Source of the DNA: Thermobacillus sp. ZCTH02-B1
Lineage (GTDB): Bacteria; Bacillota; Bacilli; Paenibacillales; Paenibacillaceae
Reading direction: 5' to 3'
Assembly: GCF_002159085.1 (NCBI RefSeq)
Contig: NZ_LZRU01000012.1
Location: 248,001 to 312,000 of the forward strand
DNA: 64,000 nucleotides
In this document: positions 28,727 through 37,399 of the stretch, piece after piece
How positions within the stretch are numbered: position 1 is the stretch's first letter
Layout of the letters: the number at the start of each line of letters is the position of its first letter
The notes under the pieces: model-generated
What the model was told of the DNA's origin: nothing
Seen by the model: only the letters and a program-made list of their open reading frames with translations
Databases searched by the model: none
Position numbers and translations under genes: made by a program

Positions 28727-29062
28727 TCATTCGCTGATTTCCCGAACAACGACATGCTTGCCGTAGGACTGTTGTATGGTATCCAGCATGACCGCCATCG
28801 CTTCGAGCAGCAGCTGCACCTTGCCGTCGACCGCCGGATCGCCGGTCTCCGGAATCTCCGACCGGAGCCAGCCGTCCCGCATCGAGTACGGCAGCCTGAC
28901 CCCCGTCAGCGCCTCGATGGCGTTGACGGTGCCGACCGTCACCGCGGAGACGCCGGCGCACACGATGTCCTCGCCGCGCCTCGCGTAGTTCGCGTGGCCT
29001 TCGGCCGCGAACGAGACGATCCGCCGGTCTTCGCGCCTGCGGACGAACGTGACGGTAATCAT
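28727..29062 (-). CDS. prp: Ribosomal-processing cysteine protease Prp
   Basis: The 111-residue protein (YsxB family) removes the L27 N-terminal extension. The catalytic pair is H23 (EGHANYA) and C35 (DIVCAGVSA), matching the His and Cys of characterised Prp. It sits between rplU and rpmA with gaps of about 10-15 bases, the invariant order in Firmicutes. Confidence 0.95.
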   Translation of the reverse strand: MITVTFVRRREDRRIVSFAAEGHANYARRGEDIVCAGVSAVTVGTVNAIEALTGVRLPYSMRDGWLRSEIPETGDPAVDGKVQLLLEAMAVMLDTIQQSYGKHVVVREISE

Positions 29063-29072
29063 GGTTCGTCCG

Positions 29073-29387
29073 TCAAGCCTCGATCTTGGAGATCGTCACT
29101 TTCGTGTACGGCTGGCGATGGCCCTGCTTGCGGCGATAGTTCTTCTTCGGCTTGTACTTGAAGACGATGATCTTGCGTCCCTTGCCGTGCTTCTCGACGG
29201 TGCCCGTCACCTTTGCGCCGGCGACGACGGGCGTGCCGGCCACGAAGCTGCCGTCAGCCTTCGACACGGCGAGCACGCGGTCGAACGTAACGCTGTCGCC
29301 TTCCTTCGCGTCCAGCTTCTCGATGTAGATGACGTCGCCTTCCTTGACCTTGTACTGCTTGCCGCCAGTTTCGATGATCGCGTACAT
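29073..29387 (-). CDS. rplU: 50S ribosomal protein L21
   Basis: The 104-residue 23S rRNA-binding protein has the family start [18 protein letters not shown] and the basic C-terminal motif [32 protein letters not shown] precedes the ATG. It is the first gene of rplU-prp-rpmA, behind a promoter and a structured leader. Confidence 0.98.
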   Translation of the reverse strand: MYAIIETGGKQYKVKEGDVIYIEKLDAKEGDSVTFDRVLAVSKADGSFVAGTPVVAGAKVTGTVEKHGKGRKIIVFKYKPKKNYRRKQGHRQPYTKVTISKIEA

Positions 29388-29508
29388 GAATCCTGCACCT
29401 CCCCGGTCTAAGACTCGCCTGAATCCGGGCGGCGTCCGCAATGCGCGGCCGCGCTTTACGGCCCGTTCCGAGCGGTTGTAGCCCGTGTGCCCGCAGGAAG
29501 GACACACA
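29388..29508 (-). promoter_or_regulatory. Probable ribosomal protein L21 leader RNA
   Basis: About 120 bases separate the predicted transcription start from the rplU start codon. The leader contains a hairpin GTGTGTCC...GGGCACAC near its 5' end (about 29473-29497 on the minus strand) and further GC-rich pairing (GCGGCCGCGC). L21 leaders that regulate rplU in Bacilli occupy this place. I cannot confirm the consensus fold without a covariance model. Confidence 0.55.
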
Positions 29509-29515
29509 TGAAGTG

Positions 29516-29544
29516 ATTCTAGCATACTTTCGCCCGCAGTTCAA
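29516..29544 (-). promoter_or_regulatory. Sigma-A-type promoter of rplU-prp-rpmA
   Basis: On the minus strand TTGAAC (29544-29539) and TAGAAT (29521-29516) are 17 bases apart, with TGC directly before the -10 (extended -10). It lies downstream of the broken rng gene. Confidence 0.82.
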
Positions 29545-29584
29545 CCAGGGCGAAATTCCGGACGCTTCGGCGCGGCCGGGCCCG

Positions 29585-30242
29585 TCACCCGCGGTCCCGG
29601 CGGCGTTCCGCGCCCGGACCGGCGGCGACCACGCCGCGGCCGCCGCAGGCCGGACACGGCTCGTACAGCCTGGACGCCGCGTCCCGGCGCACCTTCTTGC
29701 GCGTCATCTCCATCAGACCGAGGCGCGTCCAGCCGAGCACGTGGCAGGATGTCCGGTCGGAGCGCGCCAGCACCTCGAGCCGCTCCGCGACCTTCGCCCG
29801 GTGCGCCTCGTCCTCCGCCCGTCGGCGATCTTCTTCGAGACCGCGACGTAATCCGCGCGGGGCATATAGACGAGATACCGTCCGGGCAGCGTATAGCGGG
29901 TGGTGACGCAGGCGCCTTTTCCCCCCTGCGGCTCCTTCACGATCTGGACGATCGGTTCCTGCCCCGGACGAAGCAGCTCCGCGATGGACGGCTTCCGCTT
30001 CGGCCGCTTCTCCAGGTGCGGATGCAGCACGTCGTCGATGTACAGAAACGCGTTCCGGGAGAGTCCTACGTCGATGAACGCCGCCTGCATGCCGGGGAGC
30101 ACGTGCTCGACCCGGCCGAGGTACAGGTTCCCGGCAGCTTGCCGCCGGCGGCCTCCTCGATATCGTACTCGACGAGCCGTCCGTCCGCCATGACCGCGAT
30201 CTCGATCGCCTGCCGGCCGACGTGAACCAGCATTTCCTTCAT
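29585..30242 (-). pseudogene. rng: Broken RNase G gene (internal deletion and frame breaks)
   Basis: Both ends of an RNase E/G protein can be read, but in three different frames and without the middle. Frame 1 begins MKEMLVHVGRQAIEIAV. Near 30130-30150 it shifts to frame 2, which continues NLYLGRVEHVLPGMQAAF, HPHLEKRPKRKPS and YLVYMPRADYVAVSKKI (the S1 domain region). Near 29818-29826 it jumps to frame 3, starting EDEAHRAKVAERLEV, then GWTRLGLMEMTRKKVR and the CPACGG zinc link. About 217 codons remain of the usual 400-500. The missing part should hold the catalytic Asp residues of the DNase I-like domain. Its site between spoIVFB and rplU is the normal rng location in relatives. A sequencing or assembly error could mimic this. 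Confidence 0.82.
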
Positions 30243-30294
30243 CGGCGCCGTCACCTGCCCGGAGCGGGAATGGGTCAACCCCTGCCGTTCCATT

Positions 30295-31167
30295 TTACCC
30301 GAAAAGCTCGGAAACTGCACGATCTTGTCCGCCGGAACGGAAATAGGACCCGATCACGCTCTCCTCCGGCACGATCCCCACGATGCGCCCGCCTTCGCCG
30401 AGCACGTACACGAGATGGTAGCGGCCCCGGCGGAACAGGCGCAGGACGTCGCCCACCGGACAGGCCGGCTGCACGACGATCGGCAGCGCCACCGCGCCCC
30501 TCTCCCGGGCCCGCGCCGAATCCGCCTCCCGCCTGACGAGGAAGCGCATGAAGATATAGGGCAGGTCCCGCATTAACCGCCAATTCGATACCGCAAGGAA
30601 AAGCCCGACCAGCAGCAGGTTGAGCTGCACACCGCCGAACAGCGGAAGGCAGGCGGACAGCATCAGGGCCGCGCCCAGGACGAGGCCGGTCCGCGCGCTC
30701 CATTTCAGCGCGGACTGGTAGGGCAGCTTCGCGGCCAGCCAGACCGACAGCAGCCGTCCGCCGTCCAGCGGATGGATCGGCAGCAGATTGAACAGGGCGA
30801 TGATCGCGTTCGCCTTCGCGATGTACAGCGCCCACTCCGCGTCGACGCCTTCGAATCGCGCCGCCAGGAGCGCCGCCGCCCCCATCCAGACGTTCTGCAG
30901 GGGACCGGCGACCGCCACGACCGCCTCCTCCGCCGCCGGGACGGTACCCGCCTCCTCCGTCAGGGCTTCGCCGCCGAAGGGCAGCAGCCGGATCTCCCGG
31001 ACGCGCCAGCCGAAGGCCCGCATCGCGAACACATGCCCGAGCTCATGCACGATGACGATCGCGAACAGGACGGCCAGTTCCCGTATATACCCGGTGACCG
31101 CGGAGGCGAGCATGACGAAGATGAGCAGCGGATGGACGGACCACCGGATCCCGAAGCATCTAATCAA
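30295..31167 (-). CDS. spoIVFB: Stage IV sporulation intramembrane metalloprotease SpoIVFB
   Basis: The 290-residue site-2 protease cuts pro-sigma-K in the mother-cell membrane. The zinc motif HELGH is near residue 42 and NLLPIHPLDGG near 127, with about six membrane helices and a C-terminal CBS-like domain (about 220-290) that may sense ATP. The start appears to be a TTG that overlaps the spoIVFA stop by 8 bases (TTGATTAG); the Shine-Dalgarno is poor, so translation is probably coupled. The reading frame and the start MIRCFGIRWSVHPL fit the family. Confidence 0.93.
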   Translation of the reverse strand: MIRCFGIRWSVHPLLIFVMLASAVTGYIRELAVLFAIVIVHELGHVFAMRAFGWRVREIRLLPFGGEALTEEAGTVPAAEEAVVAVAGPLQNVWMGAAALLAARFEGVDAEWALYIAKANAIIALFNLLPIHPLDGGRLLSVWLAAKLPYQSALKWSARTGLVLGAALMLSACLPLFGGVQLNLLLVGLFLAVSNWRLMRDLPYIFMRFLVRREADSARARERGAVALPIVVQPACPVGDVLRLFRRGRYHLVYVLGEGGRIVGIVPEESVIGSYFRSGGQDRAVSELFG

Positions 31168-32092
31168 GCGGAACCACGTCCGCCGGGTCGACGTAACGGC
31201 CGTCGACCCGCACGGCGAAGTAAAGCAGGCTCCGCGATCCGTCCTCCGTCTCGGGCAGCGCGCCGATCCGGTCGCCCGCCTCGACCCAGTCGTCCGGCTC
31301 GACGTCGACCGATCCGAGCCGGCCGTAGACGGTCATCTTCCCGCCCGCGTGCCGGATGACGACGCTGTAGCCTTCGTCTCCGCCGCCCGCCACGTGGGTC
31401 ACCCGGCCGGTCTCCGCCGCCTTTACGATCGCGCCGGATTCGCCCGCGATCTCGATGCCGGCCAGCGTCTCCGCGAACGGGCGGACCACTTCTCCGGATT
31501 TGACCGGCGCCACGACGGGAAGGCCGGGCCCTTCCCCCGTCCGCGGCTCCTGCCGGAAAATGGGAAGAAAAGCGGGCGAACCCGCGAACGTTCTCCGGTA
31601 CCAGTCCGCCGCTGCCCGCGTGTCGATGTCTTCCGTCAGCGCCTGCACGATCAGCCGCTGCGGCGTCGAAGCCCAGGGCTCGTCCACCCGGAACAGGGCC
31701 CATACGGCCAGGAAAAGCGCCGCCGACACCGCCGTTTTGACCAACAGGCCGCGCAGCAGGCCGCCCCGCCGCGGCTCCTCTTCGTCGAACCCCCCGGGCT
31801 GCCGTCCCGGGTCCGAACCATGCAGCCATGCGCGGCTGCGCAGCTTCCATTCCTTCTCCGGATCGCGCTCCGCTTGCATCTCCCGGAAGCGGTCGGATCG
31901 GTGCCCGGATGCGCGGCCGCCGGGAGCGCCGCCGGGCGCCGGAACGCCGTCCCTTCCCGCCGTCCGGACGGGCCTGAAACCGAAATCCCGCGCATCCGCC
32001 CCGCTCCGCGCTTCCGACGCGGCCCTGTGCGCTTCGATGATGGCGCGGATCCGTTCCTCCCGCCTGCGCTTGACGCCGCTGTCCCTTGCCAT
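31160..32092 (-). CDS. spoIVFA: SpoIVFA-like M23 (LytM-fold) sporulation protein
   Basis: The 310-residue protein has a basic cytoplasmic N-terminus (about 1-112), one membrane helix (about 115-132) and an extracytoplasmic M23 fold (about 195-305). The zinc ligands of active M23 peptidases are missing: the usual AHL and HxH positions read YGRLG and YFAV. This agrees with SpoIVFA, which does not cut peptidoglycan but holds SpoIVFB and BofA together and is itself cut by SpoIVB. GGGGAGGAATCGGC precedes the ATG. The pair spoIVFA-spoIVFB follows minD/rodA as in Bacillus, here with an EamA gene inserted. Confidence 0.87.
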   Translation of the reverse strand: MARDSGVKRRREERIRAIIEAHRAASEARSGADARDFGFRPVRTAGRDGVPAPGGAPGGRASGHRSDRFREMQAERDPEKEWKLRSRAWLHGSDPGRQPGGFDEEEPRRGGLLRGLLVKTAVSAALFLAVWALFRVDEPWASTPQRLIVQALTEDIDTRAAADWYRRTFAGSPAFLPIFRQEPRTGEGPGLPVVAPVKSGEVVRPFAETLAGIEIAGESGAIVKAAETGRVTHVAGGGDEGYSVVIRHAGGKMTVYGRLGSVDVEPDDWVEAGDRIGALPETEDGSRSLLYFAVRVDGRYVDPADVVPLD

Positions 32093-32287
32093 GCCGATTC
32101 CTCCCCGATGCGCGTCGCCCGCCGCGTCCCGTGCGGGCGGGCTTGTTCACCATCCACGTTATGCGCGCGGGAATTCGATTATGCCGGCCCGAAAATGACC
32201 GAAGACAGAAAGCCGGACCGGTGATATAGTAGTGGAAGTTGAACCAACGCGGCATGCGACCGATTGCATCGGGAGGATCCGACGGAC

Positions 32288-33166
32288 ATGTGGCTCGTGT
32301 ACGCGGCATGCTCCGCCGTGGCGTTCGGACTGCGGGGCATCTTCTACCAGCGGCTGTCGCCGCTTGCGCTTGACCGGAACGTTCTGCTGGCGGGCGTCTT
32401 CTTCTCCGGATTCCTGATCTCGCTGGCGCTCGCCCTCGCGGGCGGGCAGGCCTGGACGGCCGGGACGCTCGTCGGCATCCAGATGGGCGCGTGTTCCTAT
32501 GTGGCGAACATGGCGTTGTACCGCGGCTTCGCGGCCGGCAAGCCGTCCATCGTCGCGGTGCTGTCCGCCCTGCCGCCGGTCGTCGTCGCGGCGGGAGCCT
32601 GGCTCCTGTGGGGCGAGCGGCTCAACGGGCGGCAGGCGGCCGCGTTCCTTCTGATCGTCGCCGGCGTCGTGCTGATCCGGTATGCGGGGGAATTCACGCT
32701 CTCCCATTGGAACAGCACGAAATGGGGACTGCTGGCGCTCATGTTCTTCGGCTTCAACGATCTGTCCGGCAAATGGTCGACGATCCTCGACGCCGCCATG
32801 TTTCCGGTGCTTGCGCTGATGTTCGGCACGGGAACGGCGCTGTTCCTTCTGACCCGCTGGATCGAGAACCGGTTCCGGGCGAACGCTCCCTTCCGGCCGG
32901 AGCCGAAGCGGCCCGCCATCTGGACGTACCGCCGCACGTTCGGCACCGGCATGCTCATCGGCCTGACGAACGTATGCGGCATGATCCTGATCATCATGGC
33001 TTTCGATGCCGGCATCACGGGCCTCGTCTCGGCGATCGTCTCGCTGAACGTGCTGCTGATCCTGATCTACACCCGCATCTCCGGCCGCGAACGGTTCACG
33101 CGGCGCGAAGCGGCCGGCATTGCGTTCACGCTCGCGGGGGTGGTCCTGCTCCGGCTGCTCGCCTGA
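32288..33166 (+). CDS. EamA/DMT-superfamily transporter
   Basis: The 292-residue protein has about ten hydrophobic segments in two EamA repeats (about 1-135 and 145-290). Each repeat ends with the typical GLLxxxxGV-like helix (AAAFLLIVAGVVLIR, AAGIAFTLAGVVLLR). It probably exports or imports a small metabolite or nucleotide sugar; the substrate is unknown. The ATG after GGGAGGATCCGACGGAC was chosen over one eight codons upstream. It lies on the opposite strand between rodA and spoIVFA, interrupting an otherwise conserved block. Confidence 0.85.
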   Translation: MWLVYAACSAVAFGLRGIFYQRLSPLALDRNVLLAGVFFSGFLISLALALAGGQAWTAGTLVGIQMGACSYVANMALYRGFAAGKPSIVAVLSALPPVVVAAGAWLLWGERLNGRQAAAFLLIVAGVVLIRYAGEFTLSHWNSTKWGLLALMFFGFNDLSGKWSTILDAAMFPVLALMFGTGTALFLLTRWIENRFRANAPFRPEPKRPAIWTYRRTFGTGMLIGLTNVCGMILIIMAFDAGITGLVSAIVSLNVLLILIYTRISGRERFTRREAAGIAFTLAGVVLLRLLA

Positions 33167-33186
33167 AGGCGCAGGCGGCAGCGCAA

Positions 33187-33237
33187 AGGGCCGCAACCCG
33201 ATGCCGCGTCCGTTGCGGCCGGGTTGCGGCCCCCTTG
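33187..33237. terminator. Bidirectional terminator hairpin between the EamA gene and rodA
   Basis: GGGCCGCAACCCG and CGGGTTGCGGCCC form a perfect 13-bp stem around a 19-base loop between two convergent genes. Neither side has a long T run (CCCTTG on plus, CCCTTTGC on minus). It probably ends both transcripts. Confidence 0.6.
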
Positions 33238-34398
33238 CTACAAGGCCTGTTCGGGTTCGGGCTGGTGCGCCCGGATGCTGAACACGAGACCGATGCAGAT
33301 CATGTTGATGAGCAGCGACGTGCCGCCGTAGCTGATGAACGGCAGCGTGATGCCGGTGATCGGCATCAGGCCGATCATCATGCCGATGTTCTCGAAAATC
33401 TGGAACACGAACATCGACACGATGCCGACGATGATGTAGGAGCCGGACAGATCGGTGCAATGGAACGCGATCATGATCATGCGGTAGATGAGCAGGAAAT
33501 AGAGGAGCAGCAACACCGCGGCTCCCCGGAAGCCGAACTCCTCGCCGATCACGACGAAGATCGAGTCGGAATACGGATACGGGATCGAGCGGCGATTCTT
33601 CATGTTGCCTTTCATGTATCCGTCCCCGGTCAGCCCCCCCGAACCGATCGCGGTGAGCGAATTTTTCGCCTGACGCTTCGCGTCGTCCGACGCCGTCTCC
33701 GGATTGATGTACGTGTTGATCCGCTCGTACCAGTGATACTTCCCTTTGTCCCTGAGGAATTCCCGGATCTCTTCGTTATACGTGTTGAACAGCGTGACGA
33801 ACGCGATCAGCCCGATGACGAGCAGGACGATGCCGGTCAGCACGTGCCAGTACTTGATCCGGCCGATCCAGAGCATGCCGAGCACGATGACGATGTAGAT
33901 GACCGCGTTGCCGAGGTCGGGCTGGATCATGACCAACACGAAAGGCACGAGCGACAAGGCGGCGATCGGCACGAGGTCCCGCCGGAACGACAGCGGATCG
34001 CCTTCGCGCCGGGCGAGGAGGGCCGCCACCGCCATGATCAGCAGCAGCTTCATGAGCTCGGCCGGCTGGAACAGGATGCCGCCCGGCAGCTCGAACCAGC
34101 TGCGCGCACCGTTGCGTTCCTCGCCGAAAAAATAGACGAGCACCAGCAGCGCAATGCCGATGCCGTACCAGACGTACCAATATTTCATGAAAAACCGGTA
34201 ATTGAAGAGGGTGGCGATGGTCGCCACGGCGAAACCGGCCGCATAGAAGATGAGCTGCTTCAGGTCATAGTTCGCGTAACCCGGGTTGCCGTAGGTCGCG
34301 CTCCGCACGACCAATACGCTGATGACCATGAGCAGCCCAAGGATGATCAGGATGCCAACGTCGATTCGTTTCAGCTTTCTGAGCACAACGGCACTCAT
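33238..34398 (-). CDS. rodA: RodA-type SEDS peptidoglycan glycosyltransferase
   Basis: The 386-residue SEDS-family membrane protein polymerises lipid II for cell elongation. It has ten hydrophobic segments, the conserved WFELPGGILFQPAELMK and PDLGNA region with the catalytic Asp, and GLMPITGITLPFISYGG near the end. FtsW or SpoVE are alternatives in the same family, but the mreBCD-minCD context favours RodA. The ATG overlaps the minD stop as ATGA. Confidence 0.92.
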   Translation of the reverse strand: MSAVVLRKLKRIDVGILIILGLLMVISVLVVRSATYGNPGYANYDLKQLIFYAAGFAVATIATLFNYRFFMKYWYVWYGIGIALLVLVYFFGEERNGARSWFELPGGILFQPAELMKLLLIMAVAALLARREGDPLSFRRDLVPIAALSLVPFVLVMIQPDLGNAVIYIVIVLGMLWIGRIKYWHVLTGIVLLVIGLIAFVTLFNTYNEEIREFLRDKGKYHWYERINTYINPETASDDAKRQAKNSLTAIGSGGLTGDGYMKGNMKNRRSIPYPYSDSIFVVIGEEFGFRGAAVLLLLYFLLIYRMIMIAFHCTDLSGSYIIVGIVSMFVFQIFENIGMMIGLMPITGITLPFISYGGTSLLINMICIGLVFSIRAHQPEPEQAL

Positions 34399-35186
34399 CC
34401 CATCCCGAAAAACTTGCGGAGCCGCTGCATCATGCCGGTCTTGTCTTCCAGCTGCATGAGCGGCACCTTCTCGCCGAGCACGCGCCGGGCGATGTTGCGA
34501 TAGGCGATCGCGGCACGGGAGGAAGGATCCAGAACGGTCGGCTCGCCGGTGTTTGCCGCCTTGATGACCCGCTCGTCATCCGGCACGATGCCGAGCAGAT
34601 CGATGGCCAGCACCTGCACGATCTCGTCGACGTCCAGCATCTCGCCGGATTTCACCATGTTCGGGCGGATGCGGTTGATGATGAGCCGCGCCGGAATGCG
34701 CTGCTGCTCGAGCAGGCCGATCACCCGGTCGGCGTCGCGCACGGCCGCGTTCTCCGGCGTCGTCACGACGATCGCGGCGTCCGCCCCTGCGACCGCGTTG
34801 CGGAACCCCTGCTCGATGCCGGCCGGACAGTCGATGACGACGTAGTCGAAATCCCGCTTCAGGTCGTCGATGATTCGCTTCACCTGATCCGGCTCGATGT
34901 CATGCTTGTCCTTCGTCTGGGCGGCCGGCAGCATGTACAGCTCGTCGAAGCGCTTGTCCTTGACGAGTGCCTGCGCGAGCCGGCAGCGGCCTTCCGCGAC
35001 GTCGATGATGTCGTAGATGATGCGGTTCTCGAGCCCCATGACGACATCGAGGTTGCGCAGGCCGATGTCCGTATCGACCATGCACACCTTCTTGCCCTGG
35101 AGCGCAAGCGCCGTGCCCAGATTCGCCGATGTCGTCGTCTTGCCGACTCCGCCCTTCCCCGAAGTTACGACTATCGCTTCTCCCAT
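34395..35186 (-). CDS. minD: Septum site-determining ATPase MinD
   Basis: The 263-residue ATPase recruits MinC to the membrane and positions the division septum. The deviant Walker A GKGGVGKTT is at residues 10-18, and VIDCPAGIEQGF carries the switch region. The C-terminal amphipathic membrane-targeting helix is visible (MMQRLRKFFGMG). AAAGGAG precedes the ATG. It follows minC by 3 bases and is coupled to rodA. Confidence 0.98.
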   Translation of the reverse strand: MGEAIVVTSGKGGVGKTTTSANLGTALALQGKKVCMVDTDIGLRNLDVVMGLENRIIYDIIDVAEGRCRLAQALVKDKRFDELYMLPAAQTKDKHDIEPDQVKRIIDDLKRDFDYVVIDCPAGIEQGFRNAVAGADAAIVVTTPENAAVRDADRVIGLLEQQRIPARLIINRIRPNMVKSGEMLDVDEIVQVLAIDLLGIVPDDERVIKAANTGEPTVLDPSSRAAIAYRNIARRVLGEKVPLMQLEDKTGMMQRLRKFFGMG

Positions 35187-35189
35187 GCC

Positions 35190-35852
35190 TTACACTCCTT
35201 TGAATACGATCGGATCTTTGCGGAAGCGGTTCAGCCTTGAAATCTTGTCGATCCGCATCCGGCCGTCTTCCAGATAGGCAAATTCCATCTGCGCGTCATC
35301 CGAAACCCATTCCTCCGGCGGACGGCTGATGATGTCCGCGATGCGAAGCTGCGTCGGCCGCATCAGCGCGGCCGCGATGACGGCGCCCGCATCGCCGCGG
35401 CAGCCCGCATGGGCCGTTCCCCGAAGCGCTCCCATGATGTAGATGTCGCCCGTGCAGCAGACCGTTCCGCCCGGATTGACGTCGCCGAGGAGCAGCAGAT
35501 GGCCTTCCCGTTCGACGGTCTGGCCCGATCGGATGACGCCGCTCACGACGTGCAGGGTGCCCGCGCCGGCCGGCTGTTCCTCGGGGTCGGGGGCCGCCTC
35601 GATCGACCGGATGATCAGGTTGCCCCGGCGCCGGATCACATCGATCAGGCGCTCCCGGTCCGCTTCCGTTAGGCGCCGGTTGCCGAGCTTGAGCCGGACA
35701 TGGACGAGAGGGCCCGTCAGCAGCTTCTGATGGGACCGTTCCAGCTTGTCGTTCAGCTCGGCGAGCAATTCGTCCATCTCGCAGCGGTCGTCGAGCAGAA
35801 ACACGAGGCCGTCCTTTACGCCTTTGATCACGATACGTTGCTTGCCGGTCAA
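35190..35852 (-). CDS. minC: Septum site-determining protein MinC
   Basis: The 220-residue division inhibitor has an N-terminal FtsZ-interacting domain (about 1-90) and the C-terminal beta-helix that dimerises and binds MinD (VSGVIRSGQTVEREGHLLLLGDVNPGG, then GDIYIMGALRGTAHAG). The start is probably the TTG after GGGAGGGAACGGC. The ATG nine codons upstream has GAGGA only 1 base away and was rejected. Confidence 0.94.
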   Translation of the reverse strand: MTGKQRIVIKGVKDGLVFLLDDRCEMDELLAELNDKLERSHQKLLTGPLVHVRLKLGNRRLTEADRERLIDVIRRRGNLIIRSIEAAPDPEEQPAGAGTLHVVSGVIRSGQTVEREGHLLLLGDVNPGGTVCCTGDIYIMGALRGTAHAGCRGDAGAVIAAALMRPTQLRIADIISRPPEEWVSDDAQMEFAYLEDGRMRIDKISRLNRFRKDPIVFKGV

Positions 35853-35926
35853 GCCGTTCCCTCCCCCAAGGGAGCTCATTCCTCATTCATTCGGTTTCGA
35901 CAGCCCGAAATCCTGCCGGTCGGCAG

Positions 35927-36445
35927 CTATTCTTCCTCGTCGGCGCGTGTCTCCTTCGGTTCAAACAGCCGGCGGGCGGGCACGTACACCGCGAGCGCGA
36001 ACCCCGTCTGCAGGAACAGGCTCGGCGCGATGGAATGCAGCAGGACGAACTCGAACGGTTCGTGCGTGACGCGGAAGGCGCGATAGATGCCGTACGCGGC
36101 CGCATCGTACAGGAAACAGCCCAGCGCGATGACGAATAGCGCCGCGAACATCGAAACGCGCTTGCCCTCGAACAGAAGGCCCGCCAGATAGGCGATGGAG
36201 CCCATCAGGAGCGTATGGACGCCGAGCATGTGACCGTAGAACGTGATATCCTGCAACAATCCGAAGATGAGTCCGATGAAAAGCGCCGCGTGCCGGTTCG
36301 CATACAGGCCGGCGTAAAGCGCGGCGACGAACACGAAATGCGGAGCGATCCGGCCGTACATCGACGTCGGAATGAGCCACGGCACGACGGTCGTATCCAG
36401 CAGGAACAGCAGCACGAGAAGCGGAACGATCCACCGTGAATTCAT
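35927..36445 (-). CDS. mreD: Rod shape-determining protein MreD
   Basis: The 172-residue membrane protein of the elongasome has five to six hydrophobic segments and the family stretch LIFGLLQDITFYG near the middle. The acidic tail (ETRADEEE) is lineage-specific. The ATG overlaps the mreC stop as ATGA. Confidence 0.93.
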   Translation of the reverse strand: MNSRWIVPLLVLLFLLDTTVVPWLIPTSMYGRIAPHFVFVAALYAGLYANRHAALFIGLIFGLLQDITFYGHMLGVHTLLMGSIAYLAGLLFEGKRVSMFAALFVIALGCFLYDAAAYGIYRAFRVTHEPFEFVLLHSIAPSLFLQTGFALAVYVPARRLFEPKETRADEEE

Positions 36446-37362
36446 GGCCGCGCCTCTCCCGGTTCCGCCTCCGCTTCCCGCGCGTCCGGCTCCTCCCCGT
36501 CCGGGGGCACGACGACAAACACTTCGAACAGCTTGTCGAAATCGGCCGCCGGCTTGATGTAGGCCGTGTGCGTCAGGCCGAAGTCGCCGACCTGGCGCGA
36601 TTCCACCGTGCCGACGACCAACCCGTACGGGTATACGCCCCCGAGTCCCGACGTGATCACGACGTCGCCCACGGAGAGCGGATCGTTCTCCGCGATCCGG
36701 TTCATGACCAGCATGCCGCGCTGCTCGTCATAATCCTCGATCACGCCGAAGGATTCCCCGTGTTCCATCGTCGTCGCGGAAATCGCCCGCGCCCCGCTGA
36801 CGGATTCGCTGTTGAGCTGCGTGATCGGCATGACCGTCGAATAAAGCGGAAACACGCGGCTCACGAGCCCGACCAGCCCGTCCGTCGTCACGACGGCCAT
36901 GTTCGGACGGATGCCGTCGGTCGATCCGAGATTGATCTTGAACGTCGGGTTGAGCGGGTCGTTGCTGACGGCCACCACGTGCGCGATCACGAATTCATAA
37001 TCGAACATCCGCTTCTGCCGTTCCTTGAACGCGAGCGCTTCCTTGAGGCGTTCGTTCTCGAGTTCGATCCGGTTGTACATCACCCGGTCCCTGGCGTACC
37101 GCGCAACGGTCGTGCGCAGTTCCTCGTTCTCCCGATACAGTTCGCGCATCGTGCGGATGTCTTCAAACAAGCCCGCCAGGTAACCGGCGGGCTTGTAGAA
37201 CCATTGCTGCACGAAGGAAACCGTATCGCCGATGAAATTTTCGGGCCATGTCAGGTTGTCCCGCTGTCCGAGCGAGAATCCCATGATCGCGGCAAATACG
37301 ATCAGGACGATCAAGAGAACGAACAGCTTCCGGTTGCGAATCAGTCTGAACAGTTCGCTCAC
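36442..37362 (-). CDS. mreC: Rod shape-determining protein MreC
   Basis: The 306-residue bitopic elongasome scaffold has a short cytoplasmic tail, one membrane helix (about 13-30), a coiled coil (about 60-110, ENEELRTTVARYARDRVMYNR) and the beta-barrel MreC core with TSGLGGVYPYGLVVGTV. The C-terminus is acidic. It lies 37 bases after mreB. Confidence 0.96.
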   Translation of the reverse strand: MSELFRLIRNRKLFVLLIVLIVFAAIMGFSLGQRDNLTWPENFIGDTVSFVQQWFYKPAGYLAGLFEDIRTMRELYRENEELRTTVARYARDRVMYNRIELENERLKEALAFKERQKRMFDYEFVIAHVVAVSNDPLNPTFKINLGSTDGIRPNMAVVTTDGLVGLVSRVFPLYSTVMPITQLNSESVSGARAISATTMEHGESFGVIEDYDEQRGMLVMNRIAENDPLSVGDVVITSGLGGVYPYGLVVGTVESRQVGDFGLTHTAYIKPAADFDKLFEVFVVVPPDGEEPDAREAEAEPGEARP

Positions 37363-37399
37363 CCGCCCCTTACCGTGATTCCGGTCTCCCCCGCCCGGT

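Noticed and set aside
31160..32092. Active M23 peptidoglycan hydrolase
   Set aside because: The fold is M23 but the zinc ligands are replaced (YGRLG, YFAV), and the neighbour is spoIVFB, so SpoIVFA is the better call.
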